Positions 1-11,120 are shown, numbered from the stretch's first letter. The stretch is 64,000 nucleotides of DNA from Actinostola sp. cb2023 (GCA_033675265.1 JAUJYZ010000595.1:1-64000); one strand, 5' to 3'. Made by a program: numbers and translations. The notes: a model not told the origin generated them from the letters alone.

Positions 1-2
1 GC

Positions 3-1524
3 CATCTTTGCTTTGCACCATCCCCTACTATCAATGTATCCCAATGTGGCACTATGATCTCAATTGATGCTTCTTGTGAAAAGTGCAAAAAAACCTACAA
101 CTGGAATAGTCAACCATTTTTATTGGGCAAGTTTCCTGCCGGTAACTTGCTTCTGAGCTTTGCAATGCTCTGTGCTGGAGCATCGGGTTAAAAAGGTCCT
201 CTTGACATTTAAGCATATGAATCTACTGGTTTATCACGAAGCCACCTATTATTATCATCAGAGGCACCTACTCATTCCCACTATTGTCACTTTCTGGCGC
301 TCATATCAGTCCAAAATTGAGGAGTCACTGAGAGGAAAAGAGGTATTAATTAGTAATGATGATTGGCAATGGAATGATAATAATTACTAATTGCTAAATA
401 TAACAATAATTATTGTCATGTGTATTACAAGTAGTTTTGGCAGGAGACGGCAGACATGACAGCATGGGGCACTGTGCCAAGTTTTGTACATATTCAATAT
501 TTTGTTGTACTATTGGGCTGATTGTGCATATAGATCTTGTTCAGGTAAACTTATGCCCCATTCACACTGATGCTAAAATATGTTTTAAAGTGATTTAACT
601 TTAAACAGGTTTAGAAAATTATCTACAAACGCCACAACATTTGACACAAAACTGCTGGTAAACTGTCCTTTGTGTTGCACAGTATAAATACCAGTAAAAT
701 CCAATCTGTAATTACAAGTTAAAAGTTATGTATAGTTTTAATGTTTTTTATGTACATTTGATTTTGTATTAATCTAGATATTAGTTTGAATTTTTTGAAT
801 ATTTGTATTATTACATTATATATTTATATTTTGATATTATAATTATATATTCTATATTATAAATTTAGTTACGATTTCAGATGAAGAGCCACCTAGTGGA
901 AAAACTGAATAAAGTCATTATTATTATTATTATTAGAACTGATAGTTTGATTCTTATGCTCTCAGATTATAGAAGCTAGAAAAACCCAGTAACTAAACAA
1001 GTTTTGGTGTGAATGGGGCATTAAAAATAGTTCTAATATACTGACTTGCACAAGCATGCATGCAGCCACATAAATTTGTTCTGTTTGTTTCTAGGCTAAT
1101 GAAGCAGGAAGTAGTACAGCAATGGAGCTCCTTGGTGTGAAAAGAGCATTTGCACATCTTTTGGCAACTGACATGGTGATTAAGTCCTTCATTTCCGATA
1201 GACATGGCTCCATTACTAAGTGGATGAAAACAGAACTTCCCATCCAGTGCAGATCACTTGGAAAGTCAGTAATCAATCATTTCTTTGATCTCTGGCATGT
1301 TGCTAAAAGTAAGTAAAATAAATAAATATTATTTTATTTATGAGTTACTATTTATTGTCAATAATTATTACATTATATTATTAATTATTATTAGATTAGA
1401 CCATTAATAATAAATTATTGATGTTTAAACTATGGAGTGTCTTTTTATACATTTGTAATTTACGCAATTCAGCTTGTTGGACTGTGATGTAATTATTTTA
1501 ATAAACTATATATCTATCTATCTA

Positions 1525-1556
<32 letters not shown>

Positions 1557-2650
1557 GTTCTATCTGTCTGTCTGTCTGTCTGTCTCGTTCTATTTGGAAT
1601 AATTTGCAGCTGACAGTGTGGGCATGTCCAAAAATGTAGTACCGGTATATAATATACAATATTGAATAATTAATTATGATACACACATATAACAACATTT
1701 TAATAATGTCATTCCAGAGATAAAGAAAATTTTCCTCAAGTTGGGTAAAGAAACTGGGTGCGAATTAATTGGTCGATGGAGCAAAGCATGCATTTCACAC
1801 TTCTACTGGTCAATAAGATCAACTCAAGAACTGCTAGGAAAAGTGAAAGTAGCCAAATTCCATAGCTTCCTCTCCCATGTGCTCAACAAACACGATAACC
1901 TGCCAAACAGATTATTCAATGCATGTGGCCATGGGCCTATTCAAACACCCAAAGTCTGGTTTACCAAAGGTATGTTGAAATTCTAGGATACATGTATATT
2001 ACAAAATGTATACAGTATCCATTTATCTCACAAAAATTGTTCTAACTAAATTTTATCACATATTAAAATGAGTTTGAGAATAAGCTAAGATGGTCCATTT
2101 GTCATTTTAGACTGCTGAGTATTTTTTTTCAATTCACAATATTTATATATAATCGGTCAATTTTGGTTCGATTCTGCGAAATATCAGTGTGAGTTTGGTC
2201 GAGCAATGGTTCATATTTTGGCAAGACATAGTCGAGCCAAAATATCCATGACAAGACCTAACAAGTCCTGATATGTCGCCGTGTTTAATACTACAATTTA
2301 AAAATTAATGTGCATTTATTTAGGGTCAGAAGCATATGAAAAACTCTCTGATGCCCTAACCAATTCCCGCCTGAGTGCTGCAATAGAAAAGGTTTCCTCT
2401 GAGGCAGAAACAAGCAGTTTGGAAGGATATCATGCAGTTATTAATCACTATGCCCCCAAAATGGTGGCCTTCTCACACCAGGGTATGTTTGCAAGGTAGG
2501 TACAAGTATAATAAAGAATATCCAAGGGATGTAAAAACCAACAAGTGCATCACCAATGTTATTGTATGTATATATTTATATACAGTATATATGTTGTGGT
2601 TCAAAATGATTTTCGGAGGGAGCTGAAAATTATTTAGTTCTTTTTAGGAC

Positions 2651-2710
<60 letters not shown>

Positions 2711-4720
2711 TTCCAAATTAAACCAGTTCAATTTAAATTTAAATCGAACCGGTTTAATTTAAATTGAACTGGTTTAATTTAAATTGAACTGGTTTAATTT
2801 AAATTGAACCGAGGGATCATTTTGAACTACAACATATACACTCAATTGCAGAAAGGTAATAATTTGTAGTAATTACAAATATCTAATGAGATACAAGATA
2901 TCTAATGAGATAGAAAGTGCGAAACATCGCTTATATTTGTCTAATATATCAGAATCATCAATATTATTTTAGATTGGTCTCGCATCCAAAGTTTTGAACA
3001 TTTTATGGCGTCATCCGTTGTCGATAAGAGTACAGACAATGGAAAACCATGTTCGATTTGTCATTCTATGCGACTGTCCTCTTATCGACAATGGCTCTTA
3101 TCCAATCAGCGCGAGAGAAATTTGACAAGTGTTGTAAAAATATAAGTTGAATATACATGTACCGTATCAATGTATACTACAACGTTTCTGCAATTGAGTG
3201 TATATATAAATTGAATATACATGTACATATAGGATAAGGTAGGCCAACAATGAGCTTCCAGTAGAAGGATTCCAGAAGGAATTCACAATCTGCTCTCTAT
3301 ATAAATAGATTAAATATATTATAGTAGAAAAAGAGACGCAGGCAACTTGTTTAAATAGGTGTATATTTCCTCACAGGACTATATTGGCTGCTCTTCACTT
3401 CAACTACAATGTACAAAGATGTAGCAAGATAGATGACAAGGGGGAATCAAAGCTAACAGTTACATACCCCAAGTACAAGCACGGTGAGGGCAGAGTTAAA
3501 GAAACAAAGACACCACCAAACTTTGGTAAGCAATTCGGTTCATTATCAGCCCACCGGTTTGTCAGTTTTTGGGAGTGATATTTGGTCACATATATTGATG
3601 ATAATATAAATTATGCAAAAGGTCTCAGCAATAGCAAATAAGAAGCCAGACAGTACATTTTGTAGTTTCAAAGATAAAATGACACATTTGAGTTAATTAA
3701 TTATCTCATGATGATTTTCATATAGTCTCTGTAACTGCACTTATTCATCTCTTATTCATCACTGATGATGACAGTAGACGCTGTTGAAACATGTCAAAAT
3801 AAAAACTCAAATGATAAAATATGCACAAATCTATGAAAATTATGTTCTTCAATGTATTTGAACTTCTTTCTTCTACATGTACATGTAGATTATGTAAGTG
3901 ACTTGTATGGAGCACTGGTATCTACACCAAGACATGAGCTTAACGCTGTGTCGGTTGAACTTAAAGAAACTACTCCAGAGCCTTTGTTTAGCATGCTGGA
4001 GTGTCAATCAAAAGACGAGGCTATTGCCAAATATAAGGCAAGAAAACAAAAAGAAATAACCATTGTTCCTCCAACTTGTCCAGGTAAAACATTCAGGCTG
4101 CATGTTTTGAGCTACCATAGTAATACCACCATTTTTATAATTATTATTATTATTATTGGCATTACTATGATACAATGTATGTGTGATCAGTTGAGAGAAA
4201 CATTTTCACTTACATAAATCGGTTTCTGCAATACAGCACGAAAGAAGTGCCGAGAACACTCAAGAAGTGTGAAGAGCACTCGCCTAAGGCTCATGCTCTC
4301 CCTACACTTCTTTCATGCTCTCGTCACTTCCTTTGTGCCGTATTACTGAACGGAGAATGGAAAAAGCTGTTCTAACTTCTGAGGGAAAATGAGTGCTATG
4401 GGATTTAGGGAAAATTCATTTCCTGATTCTGGAATTCCATGTTGAATTGTCACTTCAAAACCCCACATTGATTTTTCTTGTGAATTCAATGTGGACAATC
4501 CCTCGTCACTCATTGAATTTGCCTATAATATTGATGAGATTCATGGTATATTATGTTATTAGATGCAGAAGTAGAAGCAATGATACAAGCATACTCAACT
4601 GAAGATCCACCTACAGAAAGCAGTAACACTAGAAAAGCACCCACATGCAAAAAGTGTGGTGATCCAATGAAGGGCCACAAGAAAGGATTGTGTACAGCAG
4701 CTGCAGAACCCAGTTCCTAG
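3..4720 (+). CDS. Kolobok-like D-D-E transposase, 8 visible exons, 5' end missing, one frameshift
   Basis: Visible exons are about 3–352, 435–544, 1095–1308, 1718–1969, 2324–2495, 3377–3525, 3889–4083 and 4563–4720. All introns are GT–AG and all phases agree. An N-terminal zinc-ribbon-like CEKCKKTYNW is followed by PAGNLLLSFAMLCAGAS. Candidate catalytic residues are D in AGDGRHDSMG, D in SDRHGSITKW (just before FDLWHVAK) and E in LEGYHAVINHYAPK, followed by LAALHFNYN. The C-terminus has a CKKCGDPMKGHKKG zinc-knuckle-like motif. One extra G near 186 shifts the frame. The pattern matches a large uncharacterised family of invertebrate proteins that I take to be Kolobok transposases. Cut-and-paste activity is inferred from the family. 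The gene runs convergent to the P2X7-like gene at 5599–7236. Confidence 0.75.
2652..2705 (+). repeat. 54-base poly-C homopolymer
   Basis: An uninterrupted run of 54 C bases inside the MITE at 2592–2834. Runs this long are rare and unstable, and the true length may differ from the assembled one. Confidence 0.95.
2720..2812. repeat. 20-bp tandem repeat (GGTTTAATTTAAATTGAACT) with palindromic character
   Basis: Three head-to-tail 20-bp units at 2751–2810 follow a partly inverted version at 2720–2750. Each unit contains the self-complementary TTTAAATT core, so the stretch can fold into several alternative hairpins. Confidence 0.8.
2839..3200. mobile_element. MITE with CACTCAATTGCAGAAA termini and TATA duplication
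   Basis: The termini CACTCAATTGCAGAAA (2839) and its exact reverse complement (ending 3200) are flanked by TATA at 2835–2838 and 3201–3204. The left TATA is also the right duplication of the preceding MITE. An inner inverted repeat around TTGTCGATAAGAG is present. Part of the interior (ATCCAATCAGCGCG) recurs at 8345–8390. Confidence 0.75.
3755..3800 (+). ncRNA. Possible degenerate hammerhead ribozyme motif
   Basis: CTGATGA (3762–3768) is followed by a 5-bp hairpin (GACAG…CTGTT, one G·U pair), then GAAAC (3786–3790) and ATGTC, which ends in a GTC triplet. The order matches the conserved hammerhead core. The palindromic ACATGT would give the very short stem III typical of dimeric Penelope-like hammerheads. 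One unpaired T separates the core from stem II and stem I is unclear, so activity is doubtful. Confidence 0.35.
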
Positions 4721-4929
4721 AAGGCAGATCAGTCTAAATCCAAAATGAATGGTTTTCTTAAGGCTGGTTTACACTATATAAAGTTTATTTTATCAAAGTA
4801 TATGTTATCTCTTTGATCAAAGTCAAAGCACATGAAAGTGTTTGATCAAACATTTGAACAGCATTTACATGTAAGTACTAGAATAGTTTGTAAAGTAGTT
4901 TGTGGGGTTTTCTCAAACGTAAATAAAGA

Positions 4930-5020
4930 CTCGGAAAATAACCGAGCCCATGCAGACAGGAATTGAACCTGTGACCTCTTGGATACAAGTCAGGTGCTCT
5001 AACCACTGAGCCACTGAAAA
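4930..5020 (-). repeat. tRNA-derived SINE-like sequence
   Basis: Read on the - strand, TGGCTCAGTGGTTAGAGCA is a good Pol III A box and D arm, and GGTTCAATTCC is a good B box with a 5-bp T stem (ACAGG/CCTGT). The anticodon arm does not pair, and no acceptor stem is evident. It resembles a decayed tRNA moiety, as in a SINE head, rather than a functional tRNA. Confidence 0.6.
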
Positions 5021-5234
5021 CTCATGTGATTGAGCATACATATGCATTGTCAAACAGTTTGATCAAAGTGCATGTTGATCAAAGGAACTTTGATAGTGTA
5101 AACTGGGCCTCAAGGTTTAATCCTAGAACATCAGTGCTAATCATACATCCTTCCAGGAACATGGGTCTCTCCGGTAAAGTTCATGTAATTTATTACAGTT
5201 ATTACAAATGTACGTGACTACCTGTTCATGTATA

Positions 5235-5584
5235 TGTTGTGGTTTACTTTTTCCCACTGGTTTAAATTTTTCTGAGGGTTGTTCTGAGGTTAGGTTTAGG
5301 GTTTTATGGTGGGTAAGTTATGTGTTTAGGTTAGTTGTAAAGAATTAAACTGAAAGGAAGTGAATTAAGAAACCAAAACAATGGACTAAACAATTTAAAC
5401 CAGGGGTCAATTCGATAAAACATTTACAACAGTCTGTGTAGCGTATTGTTTTATCTGCCAAGAACAATAGCTACACTTGAATGTAAATTACAGTTAATAA
5501 TGAATTAAGTTGTAAATACAGTTGTAATACAGTTGTAAAAGTTTTATTGCCAGTTGACCCAGTAGAAAATTTCAAACCACAACA
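5235..5584. mobile_element. MITE with TGTTGTGG termini and TATA duplication, copy 2
   Basis: The ends TGTTGTGGTTT and AAACCACAACA are inverted and flanked by TATA at 5231–5234 and 5585–5588. The interior differs from copy 1 and is non-coding. The right end lies only 15 bases from the stop codon of the P2X7-like gene. Confidence 0.7.
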
Positions 5585-5598
5585 TATACAATTTAGAA

Positions 5599-7236
5599 CT
5601 ACTCATCTGCATAGTGAAACCCGGTGAATTCAAAGTTTTCTTCAAGCCCTGGGGGAGGAAAGTGAGCACGAACACATGACACAGCACATGATCGTAATGC
5701 AACTCTTATTTCCTTTCCAAGTACCCCCAAACACCAACGAATCAACTGCCTGTAAGCAATATGTCTGTTTTTCTTATGTTCTGGCCCATCATAAGCTTTG
5801 CTCCCATATTGCTGCCTGTACTGGAATACGTACCATGCAGTTCTCAGCACATGACTATTTAAGCAAACTGCCTTAAAACCTGGGTGAAGGGTTATACAAG
5901 CTGGCTCTTGCTGCACTTCTCTCATTTGTACTGCCTCCAGGTTTAAAGCCTTTACTCTGTCTACTTCCTTACAGCAAACACATTCCTCTTTACTATCCAT
6001 TATTTGGCAAAAGCCACACGTACACCTAAGTTTAGAGAAAAAACTGTTCAAATCAGACCTACTTTCTATGGAAGGAAGTGTGATATGCAAACAAGCACGT
6101 GAAAATGTTCACATTTTGTAATTAGTTATTGTCAGCATTCACTGCGGTCTTGGCTTGACGCTTGTTGCTTTGGATGCAACAACGTTTTCTTTTAAATAGG
6201 TGTACATTGTATATACACCAGTTTTCAAAAACGTTGTCCATTTACAAAATAGTAAATAGTAGAAAGGAATTAATTAGAGAAAGAAAAGAAATTCAATCAC
6301 GCGAAACTCTGGCTCATTGTTTCTCTAATTATATACATGTATATAAACAAGGTCAAAAATCTAGTCATTTTATACAAAAAACAACAACAACACTATGTGG
6401 AAGGTTTCTGTACTAGACCTAAACTAAGAAACTGAGTTTCTGAAGACTTTTACAGTGACTCCACCCAAAGACATTTCACACAAATTATCCAATCATGATT
6501 GAGTATAAACAATAGAATCTGAGTCCATGTTCAATTCAATCAATTCACATTATTCGCTTTATATGCACATATTTCACTTTATATGTGTGTATGAAATGAT
6601 CAAGAGTAAACAAGGAATAGTTGAAAATGTAAAATTCGCCACCATTCTGTTGTTCAGCGTCACAAATTTGTTTGGGTGGCATTGGATTGGTTGGTGTAAG
6701 TTACATGTAGTCGTACTGTAATACTAATAGCACTTGATGGCTTGTTTACATTCTCATTTTTATTATAATAGCAGAGACTTTGGTAGCGACAATGGAAAAT
6801 AACGGGATCCCACAGCACTACACTTCAAGTTTACAACAATCTGTGATCTGTGACTGTGTTTACATGCATCATAATTTACGGCCATAAGTTAAAAAAAAAA
6901 GAGATTGTGTTGTCATAGACCGATGAAAGACCCATTAAAACCACAAAATAGCATTCCATACACAAATTGACGAATAATCATTCAATAAACTGTATCTTAC
7001 CAAGATTCAAGGTCAACTTCACGAGTGAATCTCCTCCTCAACTCTTCCTCCCGCTCCTCTTCGATGCGAGTTCCTTCCCTGTGTGCATCGTATTCTTGCT
7101 CAGTTGCAAGAGGCTCTAAGCTTTCGTCGAAGGGAAAGATTGCGTGACGATTTATAATATCTCCAGAAAAAGATTCAGAGTCAGAAACTTCTGAGGAACT
7201 TGATGTAGTTGATGAAATATCACTAACACTAGACAT
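5599..7236 (-). CDS. P2X7-ballast-like zinc-binding domain protein (cargo of element A)
   Basis: Two exons, 7236–7001 and 6025–5599, join in phase across a GT–AG intron and restore a Trp before CTCGFC, giving about 220 aa with no break. The N-terminal ~78 residues are Ser-rich, then acidic. The rest matches the intracellular ballast domain of vertebrate P2X7: CTCGFC, CVCCKE, CITLHPGF, VCLNSHVLRTA, AYRQLIRWCLGVLGK, then LRSCAVSC and FPPPG. The Cys/His pattern would bind zinc. There is no transmembrane or channel part. Stand-alone ballast-like proteins are known from many invertebrates and their role is unknown. The gene converges on the transposase and is bounded by the element end. Confidence 0.85.
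6216..6330. mobile_element. Truncated MITE, relative of 53947–54125
   Basis: Starts CACCAGTTTTCAAAAACG and follows the full copy through the segment reading CAATCACGCGAAACTC and TGTTTCTCTAATTA, then diverges. Its right terminus is lost. It lies in the intron of the P2X7-like gene. Confidence 0.65.
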
Positions 7237-7494
7237 CTTTGAACGAAAGCTTCGACTTCGGTTGAGTAGATGACGTCATTTATGGGTAAAACCGCTGGTG
7301 ATAATCACGGGCTCGTTTATGCAGTAGAAAACATGGCGGCGATCGAAATTTCGATACTCAATACGCAATTTCTCGGAACCTCCTTGGTGAAATGAAAAAA
7401 ATTAAACGTGATTTTTCTAATAAGACATTATATTTTCCTCGGAAATGGAGGAGAATTTCATTCGAGCTAGGTCAATTTTCGTCACAGTAGATCT

Positions 7495-8160
7495 TTAACT
7501 TTCGCATAAGCTGAACCTCAATGGATCTTCCATTTGTCTGTGTGGCACCCAATATGCCATTGAAGCGCTCGAAACTAAAGCACCAAAATGCATGTATGGG
7601 TCCAAAGTCCAATACACACTCATGCACAATAAATGACAGTGAAGGTGCATGTTTGGGGTCACTTTTTCTTTGCCATACAGTTGCTGGAATTGTTTTCCAA
7701 ATTTGATAAATAGACCACCTGCTCTTGTTATATCAACATCAGTAATAACATGCCTTGACTTATACTGACAAGCAAGAACAAATGTTTGCCAACATCTCAA
7801 ATGGGCTTCTGGTAGTAAACCATTCAAACAATACATTGAGTAAATAAGAGTCCAGTTTTTTCCATTGTGATGTTGTGTAGCTACCATAGTTTGATGCAAT
7901 TCTGTTTGGTAACCTTCCAAATCCAGTTGGCACATCACATTGTAAAATCCTTTTTTCAATTTCCAGAAGAGACTTATTCGTTAGAAATTCTTCAGTCACC
8001 CAAAGCTTGAAAATATGTTTGACAGTCACCAAGAATAAATTATGCATTGGGTCAATTGCAGTGAATCGTATTGCACTGAAGTACTCAAGATCAAGAAGGC
8101 TACTGTAATAAACACCATATTTTTTAGCAAGTTTTTTCGGTCTTTTCAATCTAGAACACT
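7495..8160 (-). pseudogene. CACTA/EnSpm transposase fragment, target of element A
   Basis: In shifting frames the - strand reads SSLLDLEYF, IDPMHNLFL, GRLPNRIASNYG, HLRCWQTFVLACQY, TPNMHLHCHL, FWCFSFERFNGILG and QLMRK. The same order occurs in the fuller copy at 54246–56923, and the motifs are typical of Tnp2/transposase-21 proteins. At least two frameshifts are present. Coding similarity stops exactly at the TTAA (7495–7498) where element A begins, so this copy predates the insertion. Confidence 0.8.
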
Positions 8161-8471
8161 CAATAACATCTCCTTTAATAATTGTTCTTCTTGTTGTGAT
8201 AAGAAATAATTAAAGATCAGTGTTATTTTTGCTATTGCGGGACGCGCGGGATGCGCACAGGGAGCCCAACATTATACGGTACTCAACACAGGGAACCCAC
8301 CTAAAGGCTCTAAAGAACCCACCTAAAGGCTCTCTAAAGGTTCTTATCCAATCAGCGCGCGAGAAATTTGACAAATGTTGTAAAATCTAAAATCGATCCA
8401 TACTTTTTGTCATGTTCTCATGTTCCCAAATAGGGCTCCATAAGTAATACATTATTATATTATCCATTATT
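8161..8471. other. Non-coding stretch with a shared repeat piece
   Basis: No gene is recognised. ATCCAATCAGCGCG and the following ~35 bases (8347–8390) repeat a segment of the MITE at 2839–3200, and CCCACCTAAAGGCTCT occurs twice in a row near 8300–8335. Confidence 0.5.
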
Positions 8472-8500
8472 ACTCGGGCCCTTCCGAAGGAAGCCCGAGT
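8472..8500. repeat. Short hairpin ACTCGGGC…GCCCGAGT
   Basis: Eight-bp arms with a 13-base loop that itself contains CTTCCGAAGG. GCCCGAGT recurs near 9691 and 59941, so it may be a terminal hairpin of a repeat family. Confidence 0.55.
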
Positions 8501-8774
8501 TAGAAAATGCGTTTTCTTCTATCATTATTTTTCTTCGTAGGACACAAAATGTGAAGTATGTGATCTTATCGGTACAAAAAATGCGAAGTATGTGATCGTA
8601 TCGAGTTCCAAGATTACTCAGCAGATAAGAAAGCAAGCTACACTCTGTCCCAAAATATATGCGGGTTCCCATCGAGCGATTACTTGAAGCATCCTGGATA
8701 TATTCGAATTTCGACAGCAAATGAAATCCGAAATGAAAACTAAAACAGCCAAATAATAACGGAGAGCTTGGACT

Positions 8775-9560
8775 GAATGAAATTCCTAGTTCTGAATGGA
8801 CTTTACGATGAGCCTATGTTGTATGGCGAAGTCGAGCCATCGATTACTTCCTTTTAAACACGATCATGCAATCATTGTTTTAACATGAGCAAGATCAATG
8901 TACGAAGTCTACGAAATTTGGGATCAGTGCTTGCTGCATGACTGCCGTCACGCCGTGGTTTCAAAAACCCGTTTAAAAGGTATCCAACAATAAAATGAAA
9001 CACATTTCTGAGAAATATAATGATTGAAGTTTATTTTATTCCATGTTTGAAACATTCGGAAGGAAAAGGAATCGTAAAAATCGTACTTCAAAACTTCATC
9101 AAAGCAAATTGGCCGTCATCAACGCCACGGACTAAGCAAGGTCAATGTACGAAATTTGGGCATAACTTCGAATGAAATTCCTAGTTCTGAATGGACTTTA
9201 CGATGAGCCTATGTTGTATGGCGAAGTCGAGCCATCGATCACTTCCTTTTAAACACGATCATGCAATCATTGTTTTAACATGAGCAAGATCAATGTACGA
9301 AATTTGGGATCAGTGCTTGCTGCATGACTGCCGTCACGCCGTGGTTTCATTATAATTAAACTCACGACCAACGCCGGTCATGTATAACTCCATCTATTGA
9401 CAGAAAGCTATATGTACAGAAGTCATGCAAACAGTCGAGCCAGTCGAGTTATTTTCAGTAACTCATGATGGATGTTTATTTTATTCCACGTTTGAAAAAT
9501 TCAGAAGGAAAAGGAATCGTAAAAATCGTACTTCAAAACTACATCAAAGCATTTAAGGAA
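8775..9560 (+). repeat. Tandem duplication, ~395-bp unit
   Basis: The unit starting GAATGAAATTCCTAGTTCTG at 8775 restarts at 9170 and shares long identical blocks, including TTATTTTATTCC with GGAAAAGGAATCG. Copy 1 has an extra 9-base GTCTACGAA insertion and other small differences. No long conserved reading frame is visible. Confidence 0.85.
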
Positions 9561-11096
9561 AGCAAGGTCAATAGTTCGTAAATCGAGATCGTATAGCCCT
9601 TCATCTGGCAGACATATAGTCTCCCTCGTCACGCAACTGTCAGTCATTGTCAGGTCTCTCCTCACGCAACTGACATTGTCCTTTTCATAAGCCCGAGTGT
9701 ACGCTCATTGAGCGTCTTGTTATTATTTCAAACAAACTATAACCAATGATTCAAAATGGGAATAAAACAAAAACATTCATTGATTTTATATATCATTTCC
9801 ATGCGAAAACGGCCATTTCCTTTATTTTTGTGTCATGGGCTACCTGTATATGTGAGATACCGCTGACCAAATACTGGTCACGCAATCCAGTGCAACGCAA
9901 GTTTGTCAGGAAAGAAATGTCGTAAATCTTCGCAAAACTAGAGTAAAGATGTAGGAATTGTATTTGTACTACCAAGACAAAGCTAAATGAATACTTAAAC
10001 GAAGCTCGGCCTTCAACATTAGACGGTTGACAACAAAATGTTCAGAAGATGTAATGGCATTCTCGAATTTCAACCAGAAACGTGTGAGGTCAACAATTGC
10101 GATCTTATTGATTTGGACGACAGAGACCAAGGAACGTACGTCGGTGAGCAACATATGTAAGTCTTATTCACTCAGCAATAATGTTTTTGTATTGGAATGA
10201 CATAGGATCGAATGATTACAAAATACTCATTGTTGCATCTAATCGTTTGTGCAATTTAGAGCGGATATTGCAACAGCGACTGCTGTTCTTTCAAATAATA
10301 ACTCATATTTGAGTATTGTACAAGGAAAGTGGTTGTTAATAAACGAGATTAAGCATGGAAAAAGAGTTAGTTTATTGATTATGAGATGTAAGTTGCGAGC
10401 TTTTCGCTGTAAGTAGGTAACAATTTTACTGTTTGGGTTGACTCCTGCTGTGACACATTGTGCCAAGACTAAAATATATCCCAAACATTTTATTTCAGTT
10501 ATTCTTAGTTGAAGGGTAGATCTAACACAGAAAAGTGTTTTGGGGTTTGCACAAGGTTTCTCATTCGAGATATTTGAGGTCAAATATTTGGGTTTTTGAC
10601 TTCACACAAATCAGTTGTGTGACAGTATATTGATTGACAGACCCCAATTGACAGGTATTATAGTCACGCGACTGTAGTCTCCCCTGTAAGCTGCTAAAGG
10701 ACCATTTATTCCTCAGGGGAAGTAAGAACTGAATTGATTGTAAATGGAGGGAAAGAGAGGTGTGTGAAGTAGGTATTATTTTGCTATGGAAATTCAGTCC
10801 TCCCCCTGCAGAAACGAGGGGGGGTGGTCTAACTCCCCCCTGAAATAATCAAAAAATGTCATACTTTGGCAGTATGAGTTTTCAGGTGAGGGCTTTCTTC
10901 TGGTTTAGTTTCATTGAGATCAGAGAGATGTCATGTGTCACGACTGCCTGGTCCACTCATGGATACACTCTTAAGATTTTACCCTATGCTAGCCATATTT
11001 AAACCTGGGTTAGCGTTAACCCGCTTTCGAACAACCGGACCCTGGGCTTTAATATACAGTTTGTAAGGGGGCTTATAAATGGGGGAGCTTATATCT
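9561..11096. other. No gene recognised
   Basis: Only short, unconvincing reading frames are present. A piece reading GCGTTAACCCGCTTT (near 11013) recurs near 53735, so parts are probably old repeats. Confidence 0.4.
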
Positions 11097-11120
11097 GGGG
11101 GGGGGGGGGGGGGGGGGGGG
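11097..11120 (+). repeat. 24-base poly-G run
   Basis: An uninterrupted G run between two copies of a GGGGG…CTTATA motif. A similar GGGGGGCTTATA lies near 11526, on the far side of the palindrome. Confidence 0.9.

Larger units (their letters stand above)
2592..2834. mobile_element. MITE with TGTTGTGG termini and TATA duplication, copy 1
   Basis: The left end reads TGTTGTGGTTCAAAATGAT and the right end is its near-perfect reverse complement. TATA flanks it at 2588–2591 and 2835–2838. The interior is the 54-base C run plus a short palindromic tandem repeat. It has no coding capacity and lies in an intron of the transposase. A relative lies at 5235–5584. Confidence 0.7.
1..7494. mobile_element. 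Kolobok-like TTAA DNA transposon A (left end outside window)
   Basis: The right end is placed at 7494, directly before a TTAA (7495–7498). The sequence beyond that TTAA is CACTA transposase coding sequence cut mid-gene, so the TTAA is a plausible insertion site. Inside are a + strand D-D-E transposase and a convergent P2X7-like gene. The same two-gene plan occurs in element B at 23486–34470, which has both termini and TTAA duplications. TTAA target duplications and THAP-type transposases are known for the Kolobok superfamily; the assignment of this copy is inference, because its left terminus and N-terminal domain lie outside the window. Confidence 0.6.

Noticed and set aside
4930..5020. Functional tRNA gene on the - strand
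   Set aside because: A and B boxes and two arms are good, but the anticodon stem does not pair and no acceptor stem is evident; better explained as a SINE head.
5599..7236. True P2X7 receptor gene
   Set aside because: Only the intracellular ballast-like domain is encoded; there are no transmembrane segments or the extracellular cysteine-rich domain of a P2X channel.
10239..10583. 114-aa - strand frame
   Set aside because: No motif, no splice-linked partner and no compositional sign of coding.
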